Positions 18,201-27,751 are shown, counted from the stretch's first letter. The stretch: DNA of 64,000 nt from Agarilytica rhodophyticola (GCF_002157225.2 NZ_CP020038.1:2944501-3008500); one strand, 5' to 3'. Notes: a model not told the origin generated them from the letters alone. Program-made: numbers and translations.

Positions 18201-21200
18201 GGTGCCGGCGACGATACTTTTGTCTTTATGGATGGTGGCAGTATTACCGGCGCAGCTCGCTCGGTAGATGCAGTCGGTCAAGCTTCGCGAGACACAGTCG
18301 ACTTATCTAATCTTACAAGCGCTATTGACGAAGATGTAGGTAGCACAATATTTGGTGTGACGAATGTTGAACGTGTTATCGGTAACAATACCAATAGTAC
18401 TTTACGAGGTGCTGATACGGATAATACTTGGAACATTACTGCAGCCAATAGTGGTAACGTAAACTCTAGCGATTTAATTTTTGTTAACTTTAATAATTTA
18501 GTCGGCGGCAGTGCAGATGATAACTTTGTCTTTGCTAATAATTCCAGCAGCGTTGTAAGCATTAATGGTGGTGGCCACACAACGGGCGACGAAGCAGACT
18601 ATAGAAATATCGACATGATGACGGTCGATCTTACCCTCGGCACTGGCATTGCCAATATCGAAACCTTACGAGGTAACGGCACTGACAGCTTCCTGCGCGG
18701 CCAAAACATTACCAATACCTGGACGATTGATGGCACCAACCAAGGAAACGTTAATGGCATTAACTTTTTTGGCTTTACGGATATAGTCGGTGGCGATCGC
18801 AACGATACCTTTGTCTTTATGACCGGTGGCAGTATTGCTCGCACTATTGCGGCAGGGAATCAATCTTCGCGCGATACAGTGGATGTCAGAAACTTAACCG
18901 TGGCCAATGTGGTGCAAACGGATACCACCGTGTTTGATGTCAGTGGTGTTGAACGTGTTATTGGAAATAATTCTGATACCACTTTAGTGGCAGCCAACCA
19001 AGCTAATACTTGGAATATCACTGGCCAAAATGACGGCACCTTAGCAAATTCAAACGGTACTTTGAGTTTTGTTAATGTGAGCAATTTAACTGGTGGTTCC
19101 GATGATGATGATTTTACCATCACCTCGGGAAGCAGTATCACCGGTATTATTAATGGCCGTGGTCAAACTAGTGCCGACTCGGTTACCTATCAAACATCCC
19201 AAGATATTACCCTTAATACCAATCTTATTAATATCGAACAAATTAATGCTGTAGATAGTACCCTACGAGCGGCTAATATTGACAACAACTGGCTAATCGA
19301 TGGCACCGACACGGGTGAAGTTAATGGTATTCGCTTTAGTGGCTTTAATAGCCTATTCGGTGGTGACCAAGACGATACCTTTGTGTTCACCGCCACTGGC
19401 CAAATTAGTGGCAGTATTGATGCTCTTGGTGAGCGAACCCGTGACACGGTAAATCTTTCAGCCCTAGCCAGTGTGGATATTACCTTGGGAGGAAATGTTC
19501 AAGGCGTAGCAGGTGTTGAGCGTATTATTGGTAACGGTAACCAAAGTAATTTACGCGCTGTAAATGGTGATAATACTTGGCAAATTAACGATGTTAATGA
19601 TGGCACCGTCGCTGGTATAGCGTTTGAAGATTTTAATAATTTATTTGGTGGCAGTGGCGACGACACTTTTAACTTTGCAGTAATGGGATCGATTACTGGC
19701 ACTATCAACGGCGGTGGCCATACTACCCAAGACACTATTGATTATTCCCAAGTGGGGGCTGTAGATATTACCGTTGGTGATGACTTTACCGAAGTCGAGC
19801 GTATTGTCGGTAATAATATTAATAGCCGTTTAACCGCCGCTGATCAAACTAACGCCTGGAATATTGATGATGTTAATGAAGGTACCGTTAGTGGCCTGCG
19901 CTTTGTTGACTTTAACTTCCTAGTAGGGGGAGGTCAGCAGGATAACTTCACCTTAGCCGGCGGTTCTATTACGGGCAGTATTGACGGTGCCGGTAACACG
20001 GATACTTTAACTGCAGATAATAGTGTAAATACTTGGACCATTACCGGTGTTTCAGAAGGCTCTGTTACTGGTGTAACTTCCTTCTTAAATATTGATGCCT
20101 TGGTGGGCAATGCTGGGGTCGATACTTTTGAAATTGATAGTGCATTTGCTGGCAGTATTGATAGTCTAGGCGGTGATGATACCTTTAATTTACGCGCAGA
20201 TGTCAGCGGCCCAATACAAGCCGGTGCCGACAACGATCAAATTAATATTTTTATCGACGGCTTAACAGCCTCAGTAAATGGTAATGGCGGCACTGATACT
20301 CTGACTATACGCCATGCATCAGCGAGCACATGGACAATTCAAAGTGCGGGTCATACGGTTGATAATGTCAGCTTCATTGGTATAGACGTGGCCAATGGTA
20401 ATAACGCTGTGGATACGGTCACGATATCTACCGACTTTGGTGAATTAAATACCTTAGGGGGTAACGATAGTTTTACCATTGATACTGCCAGTGCTATTAC
20501 CAGCACATTAAATGCAGGTAGTGGCAACGATACCTTAACCAGTCTTAATAGAGCCAATAACTGGCTAATTGGAACAGACAATACTCTTAACGCCAATATT
20601 GCCTTCACCGGCATGCAAACATTTATCGGCGGTGACTTTGTCGATAACTTTACCTTACAAAGCGGCAACATTACCGGAAGTATTCAAGGCGGCGGTGACA
20701 ATGATTCGCTAACGGTTAACAGTGCCAGTGGCGATATAGTTGCCTGGAATATTAGCGGCGCTGATGTGGGTACTGTTACTGGTGTGGGTGCAGGTTTCTC
20801 CAGTATTGAAAATATCACGGGTGGTGAAGGTACGGATAATTTTACCTTTAGCGATACAGGGTCAATTATTAGCGGTCTGATTGATGGCGGTGCGTCGGCC
20901 AGCGACACATTAGATCTTAGCATTTTAACTGCCGGGGTCGCGGTGGAGTTGGGTTCCACTGTTACTTCTACTAACCCCGATTCCACTAATATGCCAACTA
21001 ATATACATGTTAATAATATTGAAACCATAAGCGCCGCCAACGATGCTAATGAGAGCGACGACAATGACACGGAAGTTAATAACTGGTTAACTGTTAGTGA
21101 CACTATTAATTTAACCTGGACTGTGACCGATCGCAACGGCGGTCAAGTTTTTCCTACTTCGAATCCCAGTGCTGAAAATACTGTTAACTTTGTTAACTTT

Positions 21201-24200
21201 GGTACCATCATCGGTGGTGATGGAGATGACACCTTTGGTTTAGATGGCGCTAATGCAGAAATCACCGGAAGAATTAACGGTGGCGGCGGTGATAATCGCT
21301 TAGATTTTTCTCGCGTAACTGATTTGCTGGTTGTTACTATCGGCGATGATATTAGCGGCACTTTAAATATTAGTAATGTGCAGGGGGTAACCGGTAATAA
21401 CAATGCTATTTTACGCATTGATGAAGACGATGATCGAACCAATACCTGGACTATCGATGGTGTTAACCGCGGTCGTGTTACCACCGAAGCTAATGGCTCC
21501 AGCGACTTTACGTTTACCGCCTTTAATAATCTTGTAGGTGGCGGTGGCCAAGACTTCTTTAATTTTACCGGCGCTGGCAATATTGAAGGATCTATTAATG
21601 GTGGCGGCTTCGTATCTGCTGTGGACACCATTGATGCAACAGCCTCCAGTATCGACTTGCAAATACAACTAAGTCAATTGACTCAAGCCACATTAGGCGA
21701 CGGTTCAACCATTGATGTGGTTGCCGATAATGGTGCGCAGTCTATTGATATCTCTGGTGTAGGCGAAGTCATCGGTGGCGCAACGCGTAATAATACCTTT
21801 GTTGGTTTTACCGCTAGCGATAACGCATGGATTGTGATGGGCCAAAACAGTGGTGAAGTTAATGGTGTGACCTTTAGTAATTTTGCCAATCTTACCGGAG
21901 GTGGTGCGCAAGACACCTTTAGATTAAATAACAACGATAATATAAGCGGTGTTATCGATGGCGGTGCCGGCACTAATGACCTACTGCAAATGACCAACCT
22001 TAATAACGATGTGGTGGTTGCACTGGGTACTGAAAATGCCGGAGATTTAAATGTTCTAGGCATTGAAACTATCGATGCTAATGCCGCTAACAATAACACC
22101 ATTATCGGTGATAACAATGTTAATCGTTGGCTGGTTAATGGACAGAATAGTGGCCAGATAGGCACGATACAATTTAGCGGCTTTGCCAATCTTACCGGCG
22201 GTAGTCAAGACGATACCTTCATACTTGATGGCAACGACAGTATTACAGGTGTTATCGACGGGGGCGCTGAACCTGCAACAGGCAGTGCCAGTGATGTTGT
22301 GGATTTAACCGGCTTAGCCAATAATATAAGTGTGGCCTTAGACCCGGCTATCATGGCCGATATTAATGCCACTCGTGTAGAAAATATTAACGCCAATACT
22401 GCCAACACCAACACTATTATCGCGGCCAATACTGATAATACCTGGCAAATCAATGCCCAAAATAGTGGGCAAATTAATAGCGCTGTCAACTTTTCTGGTT
22501 TCGGCAATTTAACTGGTGGTAATCAAAATGATACTTTTGTTTATCTCGACGGTGGTGCTATCAACGGTGCGGTTGATGGTGGCGGCCAGACGCTAGCCGA
22601 TATTGTAGATATGAGTGCACAAACCAGTGTGCGTATTCGTATTGGCGATCCTACACAAGGCTTTAATAATATTGAAGAGTTTGTCGGCAATGATAGAGAC
22701 AGCGAATTAACAGCGGCAAATGTTCGCAATGACTGGGTACTCAACTCTGGCAATAATAGCGGTGTTATTAATGGTGATATTAACTTCAGAGGTTTTAATA
22801 TTTTAATTGGTGGCAGTGATGTGGACAATTTCAATGTCGCCAACGGCTCTGTCAGTGGCGAAATTCGCGCGGGTGCCGGCAATGATACCTTAACGGTAGA
22901 TATTATTGACGGCGTTTCTGGAAATGTCAGTTTTGTCGGTAACGACGGTACCGACACAGTTACAGTAAGAGGTGGCAGTGCCAGCGAGCTTTACACCACC
23001 AACTACAATGTCTCGCCCACTAATAACCGTGCAACACTGGAATACACACGTAATAGCGCCAGCACAGTAACTAATTACGATGTTAATTATTCTGAGACAG
23101 AAACTGTTAACGACCAAGTCTTTTCTAATCAACTGGTTGTAAATGATATTGATGGCCAAGCGGATATATTTAACTTGGCCGATGGCAGTTTTAATTTAAA
23201 TAGCTTCGCCCAGGTCAATTATTTTAATAAAGAAAATATCCGAATTCTGGCTGAAACTGGCGATGTGGTAAATGTCGATGGCCCAGTGCAAATAAGTAAT
23301 GTCTTTGAGTTAGTTAATGCTAGTGTAAATGCTGTGGGAGCGGATGCACAAATTCGCGCAGCTGAGGTAATTTTTAATGGTACCGATGCCATTGGCAGCG
23401 CCAGCGACCGACTTTCTTTAGATACGGGAAGACTATCTTTGCAAACAGTTGCGGGTGATGTCTTTATTAGCGAAGAAAATGACGTGCAGCTCAGCTCCAT
23501 TCTCAACCCAACAGGTGTTATTGATATTGTTGCCGGTGGGAATATTAGTGATGAAGGTGTTTTGGCTTCTAACCAGGCTATTCATTTAACAAGTTCTGCG
23601 GGAAATATAGTTTTAGATAATGCTAATAATTTTGCTGGCGATATTAATTTAGCTGCTAGTCAAGGCAGTGTGTCGCTGACAAATAATCGAGCTACCCAAC
23701 TGGGTAATATTGTGGCCCAAACATTTAATGTTACTTCTGGAGGGGCTCTTTTTGATAGCGGTAATATTGATGTTTCGGGCTTGACCACCATTAACGCAGC
23801 CAATAACGCGGTGGAGCTAGATTCCACAGGTAATGACTTTGGTAGTATTGTTATTACTAATGCAAGCCAAGTGAGTATCGTGGATAGTAACGATATTATT
23901 ATTCGACAAAGCGCTGCCGCAGGTGCTTTTAGCGTACAAAGCGAAGGCAACTTAACAACGGATGGCACCATTGAAGGCGCGGATATTTCATTGCTATCGA
24001 ACTCAGAGATGATTGATGTCGGTAGTCAATTAAGTGCACAGAACACGATTAACTTAAACGGCCAAGGTGTGAGAGTAAGTGGCAATATCGATGTCCAGCA
24101 AAATACCAGCGGCAACGCCGTGAGCATTAATGCGGGGGCTGACACAGTCGAACTACTGGGGCAAATTAATGCGACGACCACGTCGGGCGGTGATATTAGT

Positions 24201-25520
24201 ATCGAAGGTGGGCAAATTACTCAGCAAAGTGGCAGTGTTATCAATGGCCGAGATGTGGCTTTAACCTCTGCTAACATTATTGCTCAAAATGGTAATATTA
24301 GCGCAAGTCAAAATATTCAGCTGCTCGCACAAAGCGGTGATATTAATGTGGCTGCCGGCACCACTACACAAGGCAATAGTGTTAATTTAACAGCAACCAA
24401 TGGCAATATTATTAGCGGACAAATTAGCGCACAACAACTTACTGTCAGTGGCGATAGTGGTAATGTTAACATCGCTGCCAATACCACAGTCGGCGGTGAT
24501 GCCACCATTAGTGGTAACAACGCGATAGTTAGTGGTGATGTTGCCGTGACGGGTAATTTAAACCTAACAAGTGCTCAATCCACTCAGCTGCAAGCCAATA
24601 TTCAAGCCGGGCAGGCTGATATCACCGCGACCAACGGCGAGATTACAATGGCTGATGGCAGTCGCCTGACCACTACTGGTAATATTAGCTTAAATGCCAA
24701 TCAGAATATTACCCTCTCTGAATTGGAAGCTAATGGCGAAAATATCACCCTTGTATCCAACACCGGTAGCGTTGGCAGTGTTGCTGGTTCACAGACAAAT
24801 ATTCGTGCGAATGATCTTACCGTCACCACCGAAACAGGGGTTGGGGTTGCTGGTGATGCCCTGGGCTTATCTGTCGCCAGCCTCACTTTAAATAATAATA
24901 CTGGCAGTGTGTCATTGGTTAACGACCAGGAAATACGGGTTGTGCAGTTGCGTAGCAATAACGATGTGACATTTATCAATACTGCCGGGGATGTAGTATT
25001 TGATAACACACCTGATGAGCCTTATATGTTTGAAGGCACTAATGATGCGCGAGTCGCCGGTGGTGTTGCCAATGCCAATTTTGATGTAGGTACCTTAGAT
25101 TTAAATGTGACCGATGGTGCGGTGCGCGCAATAGGCCCGCTTAATACTTTGCAACCTGATTTAGTCGGCTTTAGAGTAACAGTGCTAAGTCAGGGCTTTG
25201 GGGTTAACGGACGTCCTATTGTGGTGTTGGCGAAAGAAGAACTGGTGGTTAACAGCCTTACAGGTTTTCTGCCTATTTTTGCTAATGGTATTAGCCCCAA
25301 CATCCCATTTCAGCCCGGTAACTTGACCGATTTGTCGAGCTTAATTCAAGGCCGCAATGATTTGTTGGTAAATGTTGAAGCTGCCGAAGAGATTGACCCG
25401 GCAGTATTTACTGGAGTGCGCAACTACTCCTATGACAATATTTCAATTCGCCTACCTCGCGACCAACTATTCGAGGAAGACGAGGAATTAAATGAAGAGG
25501 AGGAGGACTCTTTCCTTTAA
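12228..25520 (+). CDS. giant two-partner secretion exoprotein (TpsA, FHA/haemagglutinin type)
   Basis: 4430 residues. A long signal region (about 1-55) ends 'LAETASA', after which the TPS domain begins at 'GPEGGQIVGGAGNINRSGNT'. That domain carries the hallmark 'NPNGIVFGAGSVINAGGILA' with Asn136. It would be recognised by the POTRA domains of the TpsB transporter encoded downstream, and the exoprotein would be threaded across the outer membrane to fold into a beta-helix. Residues ~490-1280 are Asn/Gly/Thr-rich strands. About 1300-3540 consists of some two dozen ~90-residue repeats. About 3600-4350 is another beta-helix region built on 'NI...AG.I..S'. The C terminus is strikingly acidic ('FEEDEELNEEEEDSFL'). 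No VENN motif or recognisable CdiA toxin tip is seen, so a contact-dependent inhibition role is not supported; adhesion or biofilm is the likely use. AGGA precedes the ATG. Confidence 0.92.
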   Translation: MRRAVSRRVLTGSSVSRRLLPSSSNKSTLKKWTLKKCALSLAISSLILAETASAGPEGGQIVGGAGNINRSGNTTTINQNTERLAIDWQSFDVGSDERVNFVQPGSSSVALNRILSNYGSQINGRIDANGHVVLVNPNGIVFGAGSVINAGGILASGLSIDPADFMNGDYTFKALEGTDGVVINSGLINAATGGSVALIGQQVENQGLISAQLGSVTLAAGKEAVVTFDAAGLLGVRVSEAVLQEDIGVDAAVINSGEITAENGQILLSASVSEDIFSQAVNAGGLSDARSVVVHDDGSFTLGAGADVVNSGSISTSGDNAGDIVVLGENITSAGRITADTTAFNASVSEAGGRIEVHSQDTTLLTENSLTSATSNHGHGGDIKALGDKVGLSDQAVINASGGTGGGQVLVGGDRTGANPLIRNADFIYLGEHTNISADALINGDGGRVITFANNTARIYGDLSARGGALGGNGGFIETSGLLGFEILNAPDISSVLGSGGEWLIDPNNITINSLGVTTGIMDSDPLFTSNADGARIDVGILTSALNNSGAGATVTLQTADTMGSIENGDITFNTALIYSGSSSTLVLNAHGNIDTGGNEISSSNNALNLQFNADFEDSAGDVILGSSTIDTNGGNFLINSNGVVTSSGFISTNDGNNDPDFIFTAGDLTVNAASFSSTGSIDVSSFAGDGNINITTSGTTALNTIAIGERGNDNSDMGEVGSSRLLVDAQNINLNGSIAYGENGSTSTHNLTFDLSARDDINFNGINIDNESGNDVLNITLAAGGDIAIQASDSQGNNIWLTGGNFTVTSARNFTIGNATVPSDTRDFVGTEGGDITIGASGAAITGNFNSDFDNASLFTYINNGSENNNSGDSSPGSSSDIRRTGDITIHADGDISLGRLDATALDFSDVNNWDYNGSDDVTITIAAGDDLTFHRNFNFERMIGTGTNIFNFSAGNAAIPAMPTADQLNSEIQVLANISSPDDVADITFTSNFTRPTSFILDGIVANTGAFTAPGSNLIIDLNNTVTLNGPIAINEITVRTDGLIQQTDVAGTIVNGGTAIFNTDRDNGGNPFDIILTGNNDFNSSSLIIEAANNATLNDIDRLLIGGSSASTIFGNLVATSNAPSGQGIVDDGAVTVMGTASLIARGLTIELDQTNFMGEVNINTSGVSSPSENGGDVSITGSDSITLGSVHTFGLDPDNNDAGNITITVSDNFTANGAIRANGTNSGNPGNITVNGNANNNTFTIGSGATWSGGTFTINGLGGSGDTLVGPDQLAPAFNNWQITGANSGTLNSVFNFNTIENLTGGSGQDNFEFTNSSAALSGNVDGADGVNDSVSFAATITNAVMVRLSEFLNIESFSGAANADSTIIADAGVVNSWTIDGVDSGDVNGIDFSDFDNLTGNALDDTFNFANGGSLSGTIDGAGESVNDTVSYAAVTTAVTANLDNFSNIEVVAGNAVAGTTLVGANSVNTWDIDGTNSGNVGGVTFSSFRNITGGSDDDSFVFNANGLGDIEGVIDGASQNNRDTVSYAAVTGAISVSRSDFTNIERVIGNNTNSTFQGENTVNTWTITGINDGNINGFEFINFNILTGGTLDDRFVFMTGGSIDSANAGAQTGEDIVDLSNLASVNIAASTTIFDVSGFERVIGNNDGAGSNNSTLTATDSVNAWAITGVNDGNINGSFAFTDFNNLVGGTANDTFTISDGANITGTIDGAGTMDTDTVNFAAVAGAVSVRASDFTNIERVVGNNTNSTLVGANEVNTWTITGENDGDLNGFLFENFNHLTGGNSDDTFIFMGATSNLTGMVDAGSQASGDTVDLSNLALVNISIDVADPATSTTIYGVTNAERVIGNNTSSRLNGADAVNTWTITGANSGDINGLLFENFNILVGGDNDDTFVFMNDMSTVTSANAGMQNLRDTVDVSNIANVNVGVSNTIRGVSGVERVIGDNTTSVLTGGTTNTWTINATNAGSISDGVSTIEFQDFNQLVGGAGDDTFVFMDGGSITGAARSVDAVGQASRDTVDLSNLTSAIDEDVGSTIFGVTNVERVIGNNTNSTLRGADTDNTWNITAANSGNVNSSDLIFVNFNNLVGGSADDNFVFANNSSSVVSINGGGHTTGDEADYRNIDMMTVDLTLGTGIANIETLRGNGTDSFLRGQNITNTWTIDGTNQGNVNGINFFGFTDIVGGDRNDTFVFMTGGSIARTIAAGNQSSRDTVDVRNLTVANVVQTDTTVFDVSGVERVIGNNSDTTLVAANQANTWNITGQNDGTLANSNGTLSFVNVSNLTGGSDDDDFTITSGSSITGIINGRGQTSADSVTYQTSQDITLNTNLINIEQINAVDSTLRAANIDNNWLIDGTDTGEVNGIRFSGFNSLFGGDQDDTFVFTATGQISGSIDALGERTRDTVNLSALASVDITLGGNVQGVAGVERIIGNGNQSNLRAVNGDNTWQINDVNDGTVAGIAFEDFNNLFGGSGDDTFNFAVMGSITGTINGGGHTTQDTIDYSQVGAVDITVGDDFTEVERIVGNNINSRLTAADQTNAWNIDDVNEGTVSGLRFVDFNFLVGGGQQDNFTLAGGSITGSIDGAGNTDTLTADNSVNTWTITGVSEGSVTGVTSFLNIDALVGNAGVDTFEIDSAFAGSIDSLGGDDTFNLRADVSGPIQAGADNDQINIFIDGLTASVNGNGGTDTLTIRHASASTWTIQSAGHTVDNVSFIGIDVANGNNAVDTVTISTDFGELNTLGGNDSFTIDTASAITSTLNAGSGNDTLTSLNRANNWLIGTDNTLNANIAFTGMQTFIGGDFVDNFTLQSGNITGSIQGGGDNDSLTVNSASGDIVAWNISGADVGTVTGVGAGFSSIENITGGEGTDNFTFSDTGSIISGLIDGGASASDTLDLSILTAGVAVELGSTVTSTNPDSTNMPTNIHVNNIETISAANDANESDDNDTEVNNWLTVSDTINLTWTVTDRNGGQVFPTSNPSAENTVNFVNFGTIIGGDGDDTFGLDGANAEITGRINGGGGDNRLDFSRVTDLLVVTIGDDISGTLNISNVQGVTGNNNAILRIDEDDDRTNTWTIDGVNRGRVTTEANGSSDFTFTAFNNLVGGGGQDFFNFTGAGNIEGSINGGGFVSAVDTIDATASSIDLQIQLSQLTQATLGDGSTIDVVADNGAQSIDISGVGEVIGGATRNNTFVGFTASDNAWIVMGQNSGEVNGVTFSNFANLTGGGAQDTFRLNNNDNISGVIDGGAGTNDLLQMTNLNNDVVVALGTENAGDLNVLGIETIDANAANNNTIIGDNNVNRWLVNGQNSGQIGTIQFSGFANLTGGSQDDTFILDGNDSITGVIDGGAEPATGSASDVVDLTGLANNISVALDPAIMADINATRVENINANTANTNTIIAANTDNTWQINAQNSGQINSAVNFSGFGNLTGGNQNDTFVYLDGGAINGAVDGGGQTLADIVDMSAQTSVRIRIGDPTQGFNNIEEFVGNDRDSELTAANVRNDWVLNSGNNSGVINGDINFRGFNILIGGSDVDNFNVANGSVSGEIRAGAGNDTLTVDIIDGVSGNVSFVGNDGTDTVTVRGGSASELYTTNYNVSPTNNRATLEYTRNSASTVTNYDVNYSETETVNDQVFSNQLVVNDIDGQADIFNLADGSFNLNSFAQVNYFNKENIRILAETGDVVNVDGPVQISNVFELVNASVNAVGADAQIRAAEVIFNGTDAIGSASDRLSLDTGRLSLQTVAGDVFISEENDVQLSSILNPTGVIDIVAGGNISDEGVLASNQAIHLTSSAGNIVLDNANNFAGDINLAASQGSVSLTNNRATQLGNIVAQTFNVTSGGALFDSGNIDVSGLTTINAANNAVELDSTGNDFGSIVITNASQVSIVDSNDIIIRQSAAAGAFSVQSEGNLTTDGTIEGADISLLSNSEMIDVGSQLSAQNTINLNGQGVRVSGNIDVQQNTSGNAVSINAGADTVELLGQINATTTSGGDISIEGGQITQQSGSVINGRDVALTSANIIAQNGNISASQNIQLLAQSGDINVAAGTTTQGNSVNLTATNGNIISGQISAQQLTVSGDSGNVNIAANTTVGGDATISGNNAIVSGDVAVTGNLNLTSAQSTQLQANIQAGQADITATNGEITMADGSRLTTTGNISLNANQNITLSELEANGENITLVSNTGSVGSVAGSQTNIRANDLTVTTETGVGVAGDALGLSVASLTLNNNTGSVSLVNDQEIRVVQLRSNNDVTFINTAGDVVFDNTPDEPYMFEGTNDARVAGGVANANFDVGTLDLNVTDGAVRAIGPLNTLQPDLVGFRVTVLSQGFGVNGRPIVVLAKEELVVNSLTGFLPIFANGISPNIPFQPGNLTDLSSLIQGRNDLLVNVEAAEEIDPAVFTGVRNYSYDNISIRLPRDQLFEEDEELNEEEEDSFL
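16137..22840 (+). repeat. about two dozen tandem repeats within tpsA
   Basis: The protein pattern NxWxIxGxNxGxxNGxxFxxFxxLxGGxxDDxFxF recurs with an average spacing near 90 residues from about nt 16137 to 22840. Each unit ends in a GGxxDDTF segment resembling a single RTX nonapeptide (GGxGxDxux). Several units add 'VERVIGNN(T/N)NS'. Copies are diverged at DNA level, so expansion is not recent. The final copies near 20100-20700 are shorter. Confidence 0.85.
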
Positions 25521-25629
25521 TTAACTCGTTATTTATTAATATGGACTGTGGATCTATTAGCAGATGTCGATAGTAGAAGGCTATCGGCATTAATGCCTCT
25601 TGATATTTACTTACAATAATCATAAAGAC

Positions 25630-27570
25630 ATGATGAAACACTCTATGATAAAACACTCTAAAAGGTTGTTAGGTTTTTTTCTGTTTTCTTCATTGGGATT
25701 GGCAACCGCCAACGGTTATGCACAAGGCTTTTTGGAAATGCCCGACATCACCGAAGTGCCCGATTATGAAAAGGAGTCTTTATTACTCGACTTAGATATC
25801 CCTCCCGTGCGCGATCGTGATCCAGACCCAGAAGCTGGCCCGCGTTTGAATGTAAGAGAGTTTCGCTTACAAGGCTTAGTTGAGTTTCCTAAGCTTGGTA
25901 TTACGCGCGAAGAGCTTATTAAACGAGTAGAAGCGATTCGCTTCGACTTAATGGATGAAGGTAAGCTTACGGAATCTGGTTATACCTTAGATGAATTAGG
26001 TGAAATATCAGATTTAATGGCGGATATTGAGAAAAAAACTGAAGGCCAGCACGTGGGGCCTTTAGAAGTGCAACGACTGGTATTTTTAATTCGTGAACAG
26101 CGTCGTCGCCGTGGTGTAACTCTTGGTATGATCGAAACTGTGGCCGATACCATCACTCGTTATTATCGCGAACGGGGGTTTATTCTTGCTAAGGCCTATA
26201 TTCCTGAGCAAAAGGTGAGAGATGGTGTTGTTAATCTGACACTTTTATTAGGCGAGTTAGGGGAAATTAATACAGAAAACAATAGACGTGTTTCCGATCG
26301 GTTAATTGAGAGTGTTTTCAAAAGAGATATCAATAAGCCTGTAACCAGCTGGCGCACAGAAGAAGCGCTATATCTTGTTAACGATATTCCAGGTTTATCT
26401 GCCCAGGGGTTTTTCCAACCGGGTTCTCAAGTGGGAGATACACGACTAAACGTTAACGTGTTAGGCGAGAAACGTTATACTGCAAGTTTTCGAGTTGATA
26501 ATCATGGTTCTCCCCGAACCGGTGAAAATCGTGTGTATGGTGATTTTGCTTATCATAATCCGCTGGGTATTGGTGATGAACTGCGTGTAAGTGTGCTCAA
26601 TACCTTTGATCCCGATAACACCACTTTTGGTGCTATTAGTTATAACTCATTTATTGCCAATCCGAGAATAAGAGGGCAGTTGAGTTTTTCTACTAATGAT
26701 TTTGTTTCCAACAATCGCTCGGCTACTAACTCTAGTGTGATAACTGTGGTGACCGGTCAATCGGATGTATCCGAAGCATCACTACGATATATTTTCAAAC
26801 GTAGCCGTGTAAAAAATATATCGATGGAGTTGAAAGCGGTTAACATCTCAACTGAATTGCTGACATCTATCGAAATCGATGGTAATGCTGGCGGTGATGG
26901 ATTGGGCTCTGGAAGTGAAGCGCAAAATATTTCCTTAGGTTTTAACTTCGATATCCTCAACCAAAAAAGACGCCAATTATATTTAGGTAATTTGTCGGTG
27001 GTGAGCACCGATGTTGAAATCAATGATGATATACAAAATCAATTACAGCAAAACCAAGATGGGCAAGTGGTATTTTTGACTCATGATTTATCTATGCTAG
27101 CGTTTTGGCGCATCCCCTTTACCAGTGCTGAAACACGCTTTTTTGTAAAAAGTGCAGGGCAGTATTCAGGTAAAGTCATGAATAGCATTAACCAATTTAA
27201 TTTAACTGGTCCAGATAGAGTGCGCGGCTTTGAGGTGAATAGTTTGCAATTTGATGATTCTATTTATCTGGGCGTTGATTGGATTTTTACGCTACCTAAA
27301 TTTGGTGGTGCTAGCCTCTTTGGTGAACCTATTAATAAGGTGTTCCAACCCTTTATGTTTGTGGACAGTGGCTACGGTATTTTATATTCTCGATTGGAAG
27401 GCGAACCTGATGTTAACGGTACTCTCGCCAGTGCAGGTGTTGGCATTAAGTTCAATCACTCCTCGTTTAGTGGAAGCTTTACCTATGCTGAGCCTACCAC
27501 CGACGATATTGACACTGGTGCTGAAACGCCACTTAGCCGCTTTTATTTTGATTTACAATATGTTTTTTAA
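25630..27570 (+). CDS. TpsB outer-membrane transporter (ShlB/FhaC/HecB family)
   Basis: Outer-membrane pore that exports the TpsA product. ATG 25630 is preferred over an upstream in-frame TTG at 25600, since it starts a good signal peptide ending 'GYAQG'. It is 646 residues long. After a linker of about 100 residues, somewhat longer than usual, come two POTRA domains: 'GMIETVADTITRYYRERGFI' followed by 'AKAYIPEQKVRDGVVNLTLL' is the POTRA_2/ShlB signature. A 16-strand barrel starts near 'YTASFRVDNHGSPRTGENRV'. The conserved loop-6 motif is present as 'GPDRVRGFEVNSL', and the protein ends in an aromatic strand '...FYFDLQYVF'. It lies 109 bases after tpsA, with no terminator between them except short palindromes, so the pair is one operon. 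Confidence 0.92.
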   Translation: MMKHSMIKHSKRLLGFFLFSSLGLATANGYAQGFLEMPDITEVPDYEKESLLLDLDIPPVRDRDPDPEAGPRLNVREFRLQGLVEFPKLGITREELIKRVEAIRFDLMDEGKLTESGYTLDELGEISDLMADIEKKTEGQHVGPLEVQRLVFLIREQRRRRGVTLGMIETVADTITRYYRERGFILAKAYIPEQKVRDGVVNLTLLLGELGEINTENNRRVSDRLIESVFKRDINKPVTSWRTEEALYLVNDIPGLSAQGFFQPGSQVGDTRLNVNVLGEKRYTASFRVDNHGSPRTGENRVYGDFAYHNPLGIGDELRVSVLNTFDPDNTTFGAISYNSFIANPRIRGQLSFSTNDFVSNNRSATNSSVITVVTGQSDVSEASLRYIFKRSRVKNISMELKAVNISTELLTSIEIDGNAGGDGLGSGSEAQNISLGFNFDILNQKRRQLYLGNLSVVSTDVEINDDIQNQLQQNQDGQVVFLTHDLSMLAFWRIPFTSAETRFFVKSAGQYSGKVMNSINQFNLTGPDRVRGFEVNSLQFDDSIYLGVDWIFTLPKFGGASLFGEPINKVFQPFMFVDSGYGILYSRLEGEPDVNGTLASAGVGIKFNHSSFSGSFTYAEPTTDDIDTGAETPLSRFYFDLQYVF

Positions 27571-27751
27571 ATGGAATTTACATTTATGAAAGCGCATTTA
27601 CAAAAAAATACATGTGATGGCGATATATAAAAAGATATGCCTAAATACATGGATTTAAGCGAATAGTGGAATACTTAATATGATAATACTAACAGAGCGA
27701 AATTAGCCTAAAAGCTGTTTCATAACACGCGAACGTACTATGGGATAGCTT

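Noticed and set aside
16137-22840. CRISPR-like or satellite repeat array
   Set aside because: Units are long, diverged and keep one open frame, so they are protein repeats, not a CRISPR.
16137-22840. True RTX type I secretion substrate
   Set aside because: GGxxDDxF motifs occur singly per unit, and the protein has a TPS domain with a TpsB partner instead of type I secretion genes.
12228-25520. CdiA contact-dependent inhibition toxin
   Set aside because: No VENN-type motif, no recognisable C-terminal toxin and no small immunity gene directly downstream; tpsB follows instead.
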